A stretch of DNA of 64,000 nucleotides from Vespa crabro (GCF_910589235.1 NC_060961.1:9128666-9192665), one strand, 5' to 3'. Positions 1-13,717 are shown, counted from the stretch's first letter. Notes: generated by a model from the letters alone, not told the origin. Program-made: numbers and translations.

Positions 1-1810
1 AGATAAATATAGAATATTTTCCTCTAAATTAATGTCATTTTTAAAATTCTCAAAATATGACATAGGCTTATTACAAACTCCATTTACACAATCCATTGCT
101 ATAATAAATAGAAAAGTTTAGTAAAATTCATTAAAATTTATAACTAGTATTTATTTGATATTTTTTTATAAATAATATATTCTTACTACAACACTGATCC
201 AAATATACTGATCCTGTATCACATAAAGTTTGTAAAATTTTACTTGGGAAACGACGGCATTTTGCATTTGTTACAGCCACAGTAAAGAAAGATAATTGTC
301 CGTGGAAGAAACTTACATAAGGAATAAAACGGAATAATCGTTTTTGAAACGAATGCAATACCTTTAAATTCTCGAAACTTTGTATTACTATATGTAGCAA
401 ATACTGTATGAAAACTGAAATTTAAAATGATTTTAATATTGTCAAACTTGAAATTGTGTTAAAATGGCTTTCATATTATCAAACTTGTGTGTATTCGTTT
501 TCTTTTTCTTACCAATTCCACTAGGTGTAATACTTAAAATAGTTATTACAGTACTTCTCGATTTGTTTATAAAACTAAATATATATGTTATCAATAGACT
601 ATTTATACCAAAGAGTAATAATATTAGCATCGTTATTACTGTGAATTATAAATTATTATATTAGTACTATAATATAATTTTCTTACATAGAAATTCAGAA
701 AATTATACTTACGTATTTCTGTTACATGATATAAGCGTATGTCTAATATTATATCCATTACATAAAAGCCTAATGTAATGATACATACAGACAACGTGCA
801 AATTAGAAAATCAAAAGAAAATATAGTGAGCCAGTATAATACAGATGAGACTCCAGTCATTCGTTGTAACTGTTTAACTTTAGTAGACGTTTCTTGTAAT
901 GGATGAATAACAAAAAGTGCAAGAGTAGGAAAGAAGAAGGAACAAAATATTAACACTCGTGAAAGTGCTTCCATTTCAGGAATCACTTGGTTAGAATAAG
1001 AAAACATATCTGGCAATTCTTGCCTAGATATTTCAATGGAATATTTCTTGCTTGTTAGATTTCTAATAATGGTATTTGACAAAATATTCATTGTTAGAGG
1101 TATACTATGCATCATTGTTCCAGAATAAAATCCATTAGCAGAAGTTTCATTTTCTGTGTTATTAAATTCAGCAGAAACAATGACATAATTATGATATTCT
1201 GCTATATTCTCTTTACCATATGCTAATAATTCTGTAAAAAAAAAGAAACAAATGGTCTCATATAAATTAATACATTTTTATCTAGATACCAATATTGTGT
1301 TTACCTTCTGTAACACTTCTGTTTGTAACATTAATTGCAATCCCCTTAAAGTTCTTTATTTCTTCATTATATATCTCACCATATTTGGGAATATCAGAAG
1401 AATAAAATGCCTTGGGATTTCTGTACATGTTGAGTGTTAAAGGTATTATGTCTAATGATTGAGCAGGGGTTTTGTAACTTAGAGCCATAAATAAAATAGA
1501 AATCAAAGGTAGAAATAGCTAAAAAAATATATTATTAAATAAAATAATATTTTTATAAAGTGATTTAGTTTATTATATAATAAAATTAATGAAATCCTTA
1601 CGATTACTAATAAGATGCCTGCATTTTTTCTAGTATATATTACTTTTTTATTAAACAATCCCAACATTGTTTGTATAGTTAGTTGCCATCCTTGCAGTTT
1701 CTGTATAGGTGTACAAAGATCTGTGAGATATTTCCCATTATCATCTCTTTTTATAATCCTAAATAAAATAAAAGATAAGGAATTAGACAAATACAGATGA
1801 ATAACCCAAT

Positions 1811-1873
<63 letters not shown>

Positions 1874-4800
1874 CATACATATATAGATACATATATATAT
1901 ATATATATTTAATTATATGATAAAATAATATATCTGAAAAGAAATGTACTTTAAAAATACTTCTTCCAATGTAATCAAAGATACATTAATTCCTGTTACG
2001 CCTAATGTTTTTTTCTGATTTTCAATCCGATCTAACGAAAGTGGTAAATCCTCTGTATATGGAACACTTAGAACTATTTTTTCCTTTTCTAGGGTAACTT
2101 GTGACCTTAAATCAAACTTGTTTATTACTTTCTCTGGATCACACCATGATTTAGTGGATAATACAACTTCTATATGTCCATGACCTATAAAAATAATAAC
2201 AATGTTTTTGTTTACAATTCAAATATTTACCATTAAAAATAAAATCAAAAGTAATAAACGAAAATGAACAATTACCATATTGTTTCTTCAAAAACATTGG
2301 TGTGCCATAACTCTTTAAAAGACCGCCATGTACTATCGCAATTCTATCGCCAAGTATATCTGCTTCTTCCATATTATGCGTACTAATTATTATTGTCTTT
2401 TGACCTCTCATTTTCTATAAGAAGATGATAAACAATAATCATAATGATACAATAAAAAAATACTTATATATATACACTTACTAATATTATATCCCATATA
2501 TCTCTTCTGCTCTCAGGATCCATACCCGATGTTGGTTCATCCAAAATTAAAGTCTGTACAAATAATTGAAATTATAATATAAAGAGAAAAACCTTAGATT
2601 TTTTACATAAAGAAAACAAAAAAATATATACACTGGCATCACCAATGAGTGCCATTCCAAGACAGATGCGTCTTTTCTGACCACCAGACAATTTGCTGGG
2701 AAGATAATTTCGTTTCTCCGTTATTTGTAATTTTACAAGCAAATTTTCGACGTCACGTTTGATTTGTTGTCGTGTTTTGGCTTTATTTTTTAACTATAAT
2801 AACACATTTATATCTTAAATATTTTTGTATGCATTTTTTAAATACATATAATGTGCTTACCAAACCAAAGAATTCAATTTGCTCGAACACATTTAAATCT
2901 GGAAAAAGCATGTTTTCTTGTGGACAAAGACCTAAATCGTTTCTGATCTCATCTAAATTATGTTTCAAATTTTTCCCATTTATAAAAACTTTCCCTTCTG
3001 TCTCGGTTATCACACCTATTAATTATATAAAGAAATTGCAAAATTATATTTTATTTTTATTATTAAAATATATCAGATTATAATAGTAATTGTTTATATA
3101 TCTTATTTATTAAGTATCACCAATTAACCTGTTATTATAGACATAAGAGTAGTTTTTCCAGCACCATTGTGTCCTAATAATGCAGTTATTTGTCCTTTGT
3201 AAAAATCCAAAGATATTCCTTTTAATGCATGTACCATCTGATATAATTCAATGTCATAATGAGTCTTTATATATATATATACACATAGTTGTATATGTAA
3301 TTTAAAGAAAAAAATAAAAAGCTTACCGATTTTCGTAATAAACCAGTGCTATAATTTTTTTTAAGACCACGAATTTGAATACCAGGAATAAATGCACCTT
3401 TAGAAACTACTTCAAAATCTTCACCTTCTAATTGATCATAATTATAATCTTTTGCTTCTTCGTCTAAAGATACTTTATTTGTTCTCATGCACTAAAAAAT
3501 CATTTTACATTTAATATATTTCATAACTTGATTATATATTTAATATACTATTATTTTATATAATAATTATAAATATATTAATTATAAATATATAATAATT
3601 TTTTTTTCTCTATCATTTTACCTGTAGAAAATATAATGGATGTTTCTTTACACCATATTTTCCTGGTCGTATGTTATTAATATAAACGGCCATAATAAAA
3701 TGAATTATAATTCCCAAAATTGAAAATATAAATATAAATCCTGTACTTCCTGTAATATTATATCGAGATGATTCGCTAGGTATAAAGATGTTACTCCATT
3801 GAATTCCAATTACTAAAAAGTATAAAAATATATAATTAATATAATTTCTCCATTATGCTGTGTTAAGAATATTAAATTTAATACATACATTGTGTTTCAT
3901 ATGTATTTACTTCTTCGAATAGTCTGGACAATAACAGGTTTGGTAAAATTACACCAAGATATGGTATAATGCAAAACAAATTTTCTCGCATCAAATTTTC
4001 ATAAAGAGAAGATGAAGCAGTGTATATAATTGACAAAATAATAACCACAAAAACAGCTGAAAAAATTATTACCTTTATGAAACATATATATCCTGTATAA
4101 TGTTATTTCACATATAATAAAATATAAAAACTTACGTTTTGAAAAGTATGCAGCAATATGCATACCAAATGATATAAGATGAACAATATGTACAGTCATT
4201 AATATCCAAAATAAGAATGCATTACTATAATACAGGTACGGATCTACACGGGTAGAGAATGTGTTTTTAAATAATACTATTAATGGTATCACATACAAAA
4301 TACTGAATAAACAGCCAGTGGTAAGCCAGCTTAATAGATTTTGATATAATTTCACTCCGTTCATTGCCATTAAAGTCTGAAAATAAAAGGACAACTTTTG
4401 TTTATAATAAGAAAATATAAATGTCAAAACATTATATAATTAAAAATGAGTACTAACATTAACGCCAATAAATTTTTCTTTGACTGCATAACTAGTTTCT
4501 ATGCATAATGGTATCAGAAAAATTGCCACAGCAAATACAGAAATTAATTGCCGCAACATTGTATCCATCATATTTGTTTTAACATATGGTGGATATGGCA
4601 TTCTTTGTATGTGAATCTGTTAAATAATTATTATAAACTAAATAGTTTAAGTTAGCTTATACTAATAATATATTATATCAAAAATAAATGAAATATCTAA
4701 TTACCTTTGGCATAATTGAAACATTCTCAACATTTTTCATAAAAGAATCATCAAGACACATTTGTAGCTGTACAAATGGAACTGATTCAAGATATTTGTG

Positions 4801-5367
4801 CTCTGGTATAGAATAACTCATATCTGTATATAATTCAGAAGAGATTTGAGTAGAATGTCTTATTTTATACTTAAAATGTTCTTGCTTTTGATCAATAACT
4901 ATTGCTAGGAATTCATGTAATGGTTCTTTAATTCGTTCAATCAAATAAGTTTCAAGCATTTGTTCTTCGGTTGCAAATCCAATAAACTCTAAAAAATGAA
5001 TATTAGTAAATTATCTAAAATAATATCATAACAAAATATACAATAATACATGCTTACTTTCATGTTTTAAACATTTTGTTGTTAAATCCATCAATTTTGT
5101 TGTAGATGTATCATTTGGCACAAAATATATTGTAGTTAAACTTCTCTTAATCAAATTTAATAAATCATCTTTACTTTGTAAGGAATAATAAGTATCCGTT
5201 ATAACGACCTTTGGTGGTATTGAATTAAAATCTCTTACAGCTTGTGTTAACGCAAATAGTAATACAGGCAACAGAACTTGAAGGAATAAAGTTAATTTCC
5301 AATGTCTTAATCGTACTAAGAAATTTTTATATAACAATAAACCAAATACTCTGAACCATTCTTTCAT
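1..5367 (-). CDS. ABC transporter subfamily A (ABCA), 5' part, runs off the left edge
   Basis: A membrane ATP-driven transporter, probably of lipids (family knowledge). Nineteen exons join in phase: 5367-5058, 4988-4705, 4616-4458, 4376-4136, 4056-3889, 3812-3622, 3491-3327, 3237-3129, 3015-2861, 2793-2632, 2553-2482, 2414-2276, 2184-1950, 1758-1602, 1518-1305, 1231-713, 638-513, 414-187 and 98 to beyond 1. The first ATG is at 5367; the few upstream codons lack an ATG. The N-terminus has a membrane helix (LFLQVLLPVLLFAL) and a short extracellular loop, then a helix cluster to about residue 450. NBD1 follows, with Walker A GHNGAGKTT near residue 525, signature LSGGQKRR near 633, Walker B TLILDEPTSGMD near 650 and H-loop STHNMEEAD. 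The second membrane half begins near residue 790 and is cut by the window edge. About 1,240 residues are visible; NBD2 must lie outside. It is head to head with the 7.3 kb gene. The short first loop suggests an ABCA3-like rather than ABCA1-like protein (inference). Confidence 0.9.
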
Positions 5368-7264
5368 TTTTTTTAGTATTAATGTAAACACACTGTTAAA
5401 TATGTAGATAATTTTTTGTTCTTTTACAAATTTTAGTTACTATAGGTATAGACGGATAAAATTATAGACTATCTGCAATATAAAGTTTATGAAGGTAAAC
5501 AGAATAATTTATATGTATTGACTTGTAAATCCATACTAACTTTTTTCAAGCATCTAATGTGAATCAACAATATGACCTTATACCGACTATAAATCAAGGT
5601 AATATGATCGACAGTTTGTAGTTTTTATCTTCTTTCATTTTGTGTTAATCTTATTTATAAATTATCCAAATATTCACCTAAAATAATCATATTTCTTATA
5701 TATGTTACAATATATAGTTGTTAATATATAATAAAATTCTAAACTTAAAAAATCATAAGACTATCTATTGATTATATACATTTGATTTTAATAAATAAAA
5801 AATATAGGAAAAATATATAAATATAATAGAAAGGAGAAAACATATTTAATCTTATCTGATTTATAAATTAATATTAATAGCAATTAATCCAAAAGCCAAT
5901 ATTACATCATCCTTTGTAAAAAATATTTGTACGAAATAAATATTCTTTAAATTACATATTAAATTTGAGACTATGCTTGGCATTTAAACATAATATATAC
6001 ATAAATATTTGAACTATAATATAAAAATACATTTATAAAGTACGATATTTACTTCCCATTACCTAAAATATTTTTTATGTAAAACTTGTTAAACTACAAG
6101 TATAATTATGAATTTAATAATATAGTAAATGTATAAATTATGTACTTACAATAATATAAATAAAAATGGGTTACATCAATGATAAAAAATTGATTAATAT
6201 TGATTTTATTGATTAAAATTGATTAAAATTGAATTTAATTATAAATATTAATATGATATTACATTACATATACAAGTTGATATTGATTAATACTGGAAAA
6301 TATTACCATGGATGCGTACGCAGGATTAAGTAGAATTGAAAACACACAGGATGAACACTTACTAAAGCACAATAAAAATGCAGCTTTTATAATAAAAAAC
6401 AATAATATATAAAAAAGTTCAGAAATGATACATAAAAGCTTAACTGATTATTTTTCATATTGAATATTATTAATCGAAAGATTTTTATCTAAAAACACGA
6501 TAGAAAGACAGACACGATAAAAAGTCATAACAAACCGTTGTAAAAATAACGTATCGTACGTTATCACACGTTACATTATATCAAAATAACCTTTGTTCGG
6601 TATTGTTCACATAGTCACATGTTCCAAATACGTCATCTACGAAATTAACCAATCAGGATAAAATATTAAAGTATGAACCATTAGAACGAAGAGTATTAAG
6701 TGAAATAAATACCTCAAAGAGATGATTGGTTAAGATCTGGTAAATAAGTTTCATATGATATAACCTTAAAGTTTATATCTGGGGTTTATATTAATCGCCG
6801 AAATTTTACAATTGCTGACAATTTCGTGACTCATAGACTGTTGAATTATTATTGTCCTAACGGTATTGTATCTAACGGCGGTAGTCAGTAAAAATTACTC
6901 TAGATCTGGCCATTCCTCAATAAATTATTGAACCGATCGGACTTGGAAACATTTCAACGAACTTGAATAGTCTTCGCCCGTTAAGAATAATCTATTGTAG
7001 ATTAGTAAGGACATGAAGGTACGTTTGTATGTATATATGGAAATGTTTTCTACATATATACGAGATTATGGTTATTTTTATTATAATAGACGATAATTCT
7101 CACAGTAAGAATCTGATATAATATTTTAACGATAAACACGTGATAAGTGTAATCGTATTCAATTGTTCTTTTTAATTCGAAGATATTAAGAAAAAGATTA
7201 TTAAGCACAATATGTACGCATTATTGTTGATCCATTATTAGAATTTTGTGTGTGTATATTAAAT
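5368..7264. other. Intergenic region between divergent genes; probable 5' exon at about 6860-7018
   Basis: No coding region is supported here. AT-rich sequence with short TTGATTAAAA direct repeats near 6187-6235. The CpG-containing stretch at about 6850-7018 ends in a good donor (ATGAAG then GTACGT at 7019). A matching acceptor (TTATTAG) ends at 7241, so this is probably a non-coding first exon of the plus-strand gene. If spliced, an 8-codon upstream frame starting at 7013 would end at 7262, just before the main ATG at 7265. This is inference from splice sites only. Confidence 0.4.
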
Positions 7265-9299
7265 ATGTTAGAGGATGCCATGGATTGTTGTTACATCGAA
7301 CAAAATGAAGCTACAGGAATGGACAAGATATTTCCAAATGTCTCTAGTCCAGAAATGTTTGACAGTGATGTGGAAAATAAACACAATGAACAACAAGAAG
7401 TAGCATCTATAATTGAAGAAACATTGGTCAAAACTAGTCCACAAAAACCTTCCCAGGCTACTCTTATCGCTAAGTCCGATAATTATCTGCTGGCCAGAAT
7501 CAATAAATATTTAACCGGAGTACCTCCACCGCCGAGTCACACCATTTGCCAAAGCGATTGTAATGACTTGTTGCATTATATTCAACAAAACCAACAATAT
7601 TTTTGGACAATCTCTCCTATGTCAAAAGAAAAGAATGTTAGACAAGAAGAAATAGATAAATCTTTTAATCAAGGAACATTAGAAAACAATGAGTTGTTTT
7701 CTTTTTATAATACCAATAATACTCAGAGAAATTTAGCTAATACTTTTGAAGAATGCGAGTCAAATATAAACGTTTCTGGAGAGGTATGTGTACAAAATTC
7801 TGATAATGATACCAATAATTCATAAAAGAAAAATCACAATTTAAATAAGGATATAATTACAAAAACACAGACACTTGATGTTTTAGACCAACAAGTAAAT
7901 AATTCAAATAATTTGCAGAATAAATCTCTTATTCTTTATAACACTATTGGAGAGAAAGAAGTTGAAAATTTGCCATGGTCAGAAGCATATTTTCACAAAT
8001 TTCATGGTATCCAGTAAGTATAAATAATATATTATTTATACTAATAATAACATCTTGAAATTGATATGTATCATTTTATTTTTTTGTTTCAGTTATAATA
8101 GAAATAAATCAGTAGAAGAATTTGAAAATTTAACAATGAAACTATGTGAAAGATATATAGGAGTAGAAACACAATCTACGTGTAATATATTTTTTTCTAA
8201 ACAAGGACCTGGAAGTGCTAGAAAAAGAAGTGTTCTAGCTAAACGTAATTATGGTCAAAGCCCAGGAAAAAGATTGAGTCATTTAGCTCGCAGAAGAAGA
8301 ACATTCTCTAGTGCAAATTTACAAGGATTAAGTCTCAATGATAAAAGACAATTAATATTGAGTGTTAAGTATGATTTCTTTTATCTTCATAATATATAAT
8401 TTAAAAATTATTTTTGTTAACTTACTATTTGTAATTATATTTTAATTATAGAAAACCTACAACTAGAAAAGGTAAAAGTCCAAGAGGCAAAAGTCCAAGA
8501 TATAAAAGTCCAAGAGGTAAAAGTCCTAGAGGTAAAAGTCCTAGAGGATCGGCTAAGAAAAAAGTAGTTCGAAGGCTTACATTAGAAAATACAAGTCCAT
8601 ACAAAACAAAATTGGACACATCAAGACGAGCTTTATTCCAAAGTCCACCCTTAGATAAAGCAGGCCCTAGTAAATTATTTAATTATAGTAATACCAATCC
8701 CCAAACAATTAAACGTGCTTTATTTCCCACGCCTAAGAAGGAAGATGTTTTAATGGAAGGTGTCAAAATAATTACTACCGAAGAATCTAAAAAGAGAAAA
8801 AATGAAGATGATTTACAAGGACCTCGTTTCAAGTGGGCAAAGAGTTTATCGTTTGACTGTCCTCTTGAATTACAAAATACTACTCTACGTTCCTGGGATC
8901 GCGAGAGACATTCTTCTGGAAATGTTTTATCACAACATGAAATGTCTGTCATGCAAGGAAAAAGTGAATTTAGTGATACGCATAGAAAGGTAAGATATTT
9001 TATTCTTGTATTTATTGTTGTGCCATTGTTTAAGATATTATATTTGATACTTAATTATATTTATTATTACATAGAAATTATTATGGGCTGTAGCAGAAGC
9101 ATTGCGAGGCAGAGGAATTGGTATGGGCCATCCGCAGTTTAAGCAGTACGCTTCAAATCTAGCACGTACTGTTAAAAAATTAATGCCTGATCTTGAAAAT
9201 AAAAATATACCAAGAAAACCTGGTAGTACAAGTGATCGTATGTTAAAATTGGCTAAACATCATGCTCTTCTCATAACAGATACAAGGACTATGGAATGA
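7265..9299 (+). CDS. Unrecognised protein with many CDK-type sites and cyclin-docking motifs
   Basis: Family not recognised. Exons 7265-7783, 7871 (or 7919)-8013, 8093-8368, 8452-8989 and 9075-9299 join in phase, giving 566 or 550 residues. An in-frame TAA at 7823 is removed by a small intron with donor GAG/GTATGT at 7784. Visible features are an acidic, Asn/Gln-rich N-terminal third, a basic centre, and five consecutive GKSPR-type pentapeptides in exon 4. Two motifs, RRALFQSPP and KRALFPTPKK, combine an RxLF cyclin-docking pattern with an S/T-P site. The C-terminus is compact and conserved-looking, beginning KLLWAVAEALRGRGIGMG and ending MLKLAKHHALLITD. SPRK-type repeats are known from histone H1-like proteins as AT-rich DNA binding motifs and CDK targets, so a chromatin or cell-cycle role is inferred, not shown. 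No signal peptide or membrane segment is seen. Confidence 0.75.
8471..8545 (+). repeat. Five tandem 15-bp units encoding GKSPR repeats
   Basis: Five consecutive 15-bp units of the type GGTAAAAGTCCAAGA at 8471, 8486, 8501, 8516 and 8531. They encode GKSPR, GKSPR, YKSPR, GKSPR and GKSPR. The units are nearly identical at DNA level, implying recent expansion or homogenisation. Every unit carries an S-P-R site. Confidence 0.95.
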
Positions 9300-10359
9300 C
9301 TGTACTTGTTAGTACGAAAAAATATATTATTGTATCTTTTATACAAAAAAATTCGTACAATTTTAAAAGAAAAAAGAAATAGAAAAAAGTACAAGTGTTA
9401 TTACTTCGATACTTTCAAGATAATGAAGGACTTTTAATTAATTTGATGTGATAAATGTGATCAAATGCATTAATAAGATTTACATAATTTTTCACGAAAA
9501 ATTATTATATTTTACTGTATAAATGTAAAAGAAAAATCCTTCTAAAGTCACAGTATATATATTAGAATAATTGTAACCTGGACGGGATATTATATATATA
9601 TAATTATATATATATAAAGTTCTGTAAATCAATTATATTTAATATGTGATTGTGAGTTAAGTATATAGCTAAATCATTAGAAGCAAGTAAATACAAATTT
9701 AAATCTTATTGTCTTTGAAAAATCAATATAAATTTTTTTTTATTTCAAAGATAAACTTTTTCTTCTTAGTATATCAAAGTTTAATGTTGTTTTATGTTAT
9801 TAAGAATTATGAATCATAGAAAATTATCTTACATAATAAACATCAAATTCAATGTTTCCAGAGAAACTTGATACATGAATTTATTACAAACTATTATCTA
9901 AATTTAAGTCTATTCGAAGCCTCTCATTTTCATTAAATAAGGACTTTGGTAAGAGGCAAGTAAAAAATTAGAAGACTATGTTACACATATGTCATAAATT
10001 GTTGCAAATTCTGTTTTGTTCTATTTCAAAGTGATACTTTTGCTTTATTATTTATAAATTATGAAATATACAATTTTTTTATTGCTAATATATATCAATT
10101 TTACCTACGCTGTACGAATACTTTTGCTTGATAGAATTGATATGTATTAGCATTCATATATATATATCAGTAAATAGATTAATATATATTTTAGCGACAT
10201 ATCTAGCATAAGATTTTTATATATATATATTTAATATAATTAAGGCGAGTAAAAAAATAAAGACTAATAAAGAGGGAAGAAATAAAGACTAATACAGACT
10301 AATTGCAATAGGGATTCAGGAGATATTAAATTAATTCTATAAAACTCTTTTAGTTCTCC
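9300..10359. other. Convergent 3' region between the 7.3 kb gene and TACC
   Basis: No coding sequence seen. AT-rich 3' UTR-like DNA with short TA runs near 9591-9617, 10158-10169 and 10218-10230. The genes on both sides end toward this interval. Confidence 0.6.
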
Positions 10360-13300
10360 TTATTCTGCATTTTGCCGACCGACCCTAGCAATCAGTTCAT
10401 CTAATATTTGTGTAAGTTCTTTGTTCTCCTTTGTTTTTTGCTCTACTATTTCAGCGAGCGAATTACTTTTCAATTCTGCTTTCCTCACCATCGCATGTAA
10501 CTTTACCGTTTCGGCTTCGTGTTGTTTTCGTATGTCCACTAATTCCAGGTTGGCCCTGTGATAAATTTTTTTTATTTAAAAATAATGCCCTTTCTTTTTT
10601 AATATTTATTTCATATTTTTAGATATTACAATATCTTAAATTTATTAAACTTACTTTCTTAATTGCGACATGGCATGAGTTTTTAATTGATCATAACGAT
10701 TTTCTAAAGACTTTATTGTTTCCAAATTTTCTTGGATACTTTCTTTTAAAACTCCTTCGTTATTTTTATAGGCGGAAACGACTCCTTTGAGCCTTTCGTA
10801 TTTTAAATGAACATCATTAAATGCAGCTTCCGTATTGCTAAGATGGAGATTTGTAGCTTGAAGTTCTTCTTGTACTTTAGATTTTTCTTGCTCAAAATTA
10901 GCACGATCCCTTTCTTTTTCAGTAAGTAATCGACTTATCGATTTTTCATATTCATCTACGACAACTCTACATAACAAAAATTATAATATTTTTTTATATA
11001 AGTAACTTTTATTACAAATAATAAGAATTATATAAGAATTTAAATTATAATAGTAAATTACGTTAATTGATTTTTATTCTCAATTTCTTGATTTAGTTGC
11101 GCTTGCAATTTTGTTATTTTTTCTTGAGAAGCTGTTTTTTGTTTTTCCACTTTTGATTCATATTCTTTTTTTTGTTTTTCCAATTCTTTTTCCAATTGCA
11201 ACACAGACGCACGTAGTAACTCTAATTTCTCTGTTCCATCTATATCATCGACTTCCTTTGTATCAGATTTAGTTACTTGTATAGGTTCATCCTAAAAAGA
11301 CACATAAGAAAAATAGATTTTATTTATAAAAAAGAAAATATAAAATCAAATGTAATTGTTATTCCTGTTATAAAAGAATACTTTAAACATTGTTTACATT
11401 TTTGTTTTGAATTTCTTCTAATTTGTGAATCGTACCACTGGGAGAGGTACTAAAAACTTGACTGTTTCCTTGAGGTAACATACTGACATTGGCTAACAGA
11501 GGATCAAATTTGATATACAAGGATTCATTCCTAAGGCGAGTTGCGCTTTCGGAATTCCCTCTTGCGGAAAGAAAATCAAAAGATGTTGGATCTTGGAATA
11601 CTAAAAATAATAAATCGTTAAATACTTATAGACATTTAGAGAACAATCTAAGTACATATGATACGGGAAGATCAAATCTCAACTTACTTTCTAACACAGG
11701 ATTAATAAAAACATCATCTTCCAATTCTAAAGGAGATATGAAAATATCATCTGCAACTTCTCCTGCCACTAATTCTAATTTTTTTAAAGAACAAGTAGTA
11801 TCATCATTAGACAATGTAGTACTCTGTCTTTGTGGCTTAAATTCTTCGTATTGCTCAACTTCGTTTAAAGAATCAAGATTTAAGTAAATATCATCTGATA
11901 AAGTGAGCGTCTCATCCAATACCTCATCTGTGCCTATATTACTTGTACTTTGTTTTTTATTATCTATATTATCCTCATCAGTTTTCTTTTCAACTATATC
12001 TTCTTTATTTATTTTATTTCCATCTATATTATTTGTATCTATTCTATTTTTATTTAAATTATTTTTATCTGCTTTATTTTCATCTACATAAAATGTTGTA
12101 TCAATTTTATGTTCATCTATATTATTTGTATCTGTTTTATTTTCATTTATAGTAAATGCTGTATCAGTTTTAATATATTCATCTATATTAATTGTTGGAT
12201 CAGTTTTGTGTTCATTTATATTAATTGTTGTATCAATTTTATGTTCATTTATATTAATTCTCCTGTCAATTTTATGTTCATCTGTGTTAATTGTCGTATC
12301 AATATTATATTCATCTATATTATTTTTTATATCAGTTTTATTTTTATTGATGTTATTAATATCTGCTACATTGTTATTTAAATTATTTATATCTGGTTTA
12401 TTTTCATCTGTATTGCTAGTATTTATATTTTCACTTACAATATCTGCAATTGCTTGGATAGTACAAGTATTATTTGTATCTGTTTTACCTATATTATCTA
12501 CATCAGCTTCTTTCTCATCTACATTACATGTATCTGTTTCCTTAACATTTGTATCACTATATATATCTTCTTTTCTGTCACTCTCAGCTTCGTTATAATC
12601 AACAGGAGAAACTGATCTTGGTGTAGATGTTTCTAAAGCAAGTTTTACACTTTCAACTTCGGATTCTTTCAAATCCTGTTCACTTCTTTGTTCGTTGCTA
12701 GCAATACCTTCATCCGTAGATACATTCACTTCTAAGTTCAAAGATTCTTGAGGTATATTGTCACAAGTAAAATTTTCCTGTAATTCTTCTTGAGTCTGAG
12801 AAGAATTTATAAGGGAATGCGTGACATTCAACGGTGTTGCTAAACCGTTTTCGAATGCAGATGTCTCATTTAAGTTATACTTGACGGGTGACTTATTGTC
12901 AAGGATAACATTGGTATCATCAATGGCCGAATTGAAGGTTTGAATCAAAGTGTTATCAGGAGATTCATAAATAGAATTTGACAAGGTGACTTCCTCTACA
13001 TTAGAATCAATTCGAATATCAGCACAACCACGAATTAATTCATTAACACCTGGTATATTACTATCCACGTAGGAAGAGTCTGCGACCTTGAATGGTTGAG
13101 AATTGTTGAGGTCATCGGTATCGGAACTGATACCGCTGTTTTTAATACTCTGCGTACTACCGATGCTGTAATAGCTGCTCTCTGAAGAGAAGCTCTCGGG
13201 TGTTGAGTACGTCACCAAATCTGCGTCCGCAAATTCACGCGCGAAACGCACCTTTACCTCGTGTTCGACTACTGCCTTGGAGAAAGTGCTATTGGTTGTG

Positions 13301-13602
13301 TCGTTACCACTCTGGAATCAATGAAACAAAACAAAAGAATAATGCTTTCAAATCAAATAAAAGAATTTTAAGGAAAAATAAATACAATAAACACAAAAAA
13401 CATCAATGAAGAGAACTCAAAAAAATCTCAATCTTCGCACCTATATTCTTAATAATGGAATATCCTTCAAAATTATTGTGGAACAGGCATGAAAATCAAA
13501 ATTTTGATAAAAGGATCATTTTGATACCTCGGATACAGGCGATGAAGAGGATGCTGACAAATTTATAGGAGAACGATGTAAGAGTCTATTAATGTACTCC
13601 AT
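10360..13602 (-). CDS. tacc: Transforming acidic coiled-coil protein (TACC)
   Basis: Centrosome and spindle protein that, in the family, binds Msps/XMAP215 and is an Aurora A target. Six exons: 13602-13528, 13311-11688, 11600-11398, 11291-11062, 10966-10655 and 10555-10360. Lengths sum to 2,640 nt, 879 residues. The N-terminus (MEYINRLLHRSP) and the large exon are acidic and low in complexity. A block of 10-12-residue Asn/Asp/Thr/Ile-rich repeats lies at about residues 330-475. Then comes a conserved-looking FDPLLANVSMLP block (exon 3). The C-terminal 240 residues form the TACC-domain coiled coil, including YEKSISRLLTEKERDRANFE, YERLKGVVSAYKNNE and RYDQLKTHAMSQL, ending ELIARVGRQNAE. An alternative N-terminus may come from 20544-20690, whose donor has the same phase. 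Confidence 0.93.
11960..12420 (-). repeat. Degenerate 30-36-bp tandem repeat inside TACC
   Basis: The large TACC exon contains about a dozen degenerate units of 10-12 codons. The best are EHKIDTTINTD, EHKIDRRININ, EHKIDTTININ and EHKTDPTINID; more diverged units such as ENKTDTNNID flank them. The minus-strand code stays open throughout, so the repeat is translated. The overlapping plus-strand open frames here are shadows of it. Confidence 0.85.
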
Positions 13603-13646
13603 AACGTGTTTATCAGCGAACACAACACTGTGCTAACAATCTAAAG

Positions 13647-13717
<71 letters not shown>
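13647..13717. repeat. GA microsatellite
   Basis: An almost pure (GA)n tract just upstream of the first TACC coding exon. Such tracts are possible GAGA-factor sites near insect promoters (family knowledge), but no binding is shown. Confidence 0.9.

Noticed and set aside
1813..1892. Extension of the ABCA exon through the TA tract (poly-Tyr-Ile)
   Set aside because: The exon begins at 1758 with a clear acceptor; the upstream TA run is intronic.
11903..12598. Several plus-strand open frames of hydrophobic Leu/Ser/Phe-rich peptides
   Set aside because: They are the antisense of the translated TACC repeat; composition follows from the complementary codons and they lack splice or start context.
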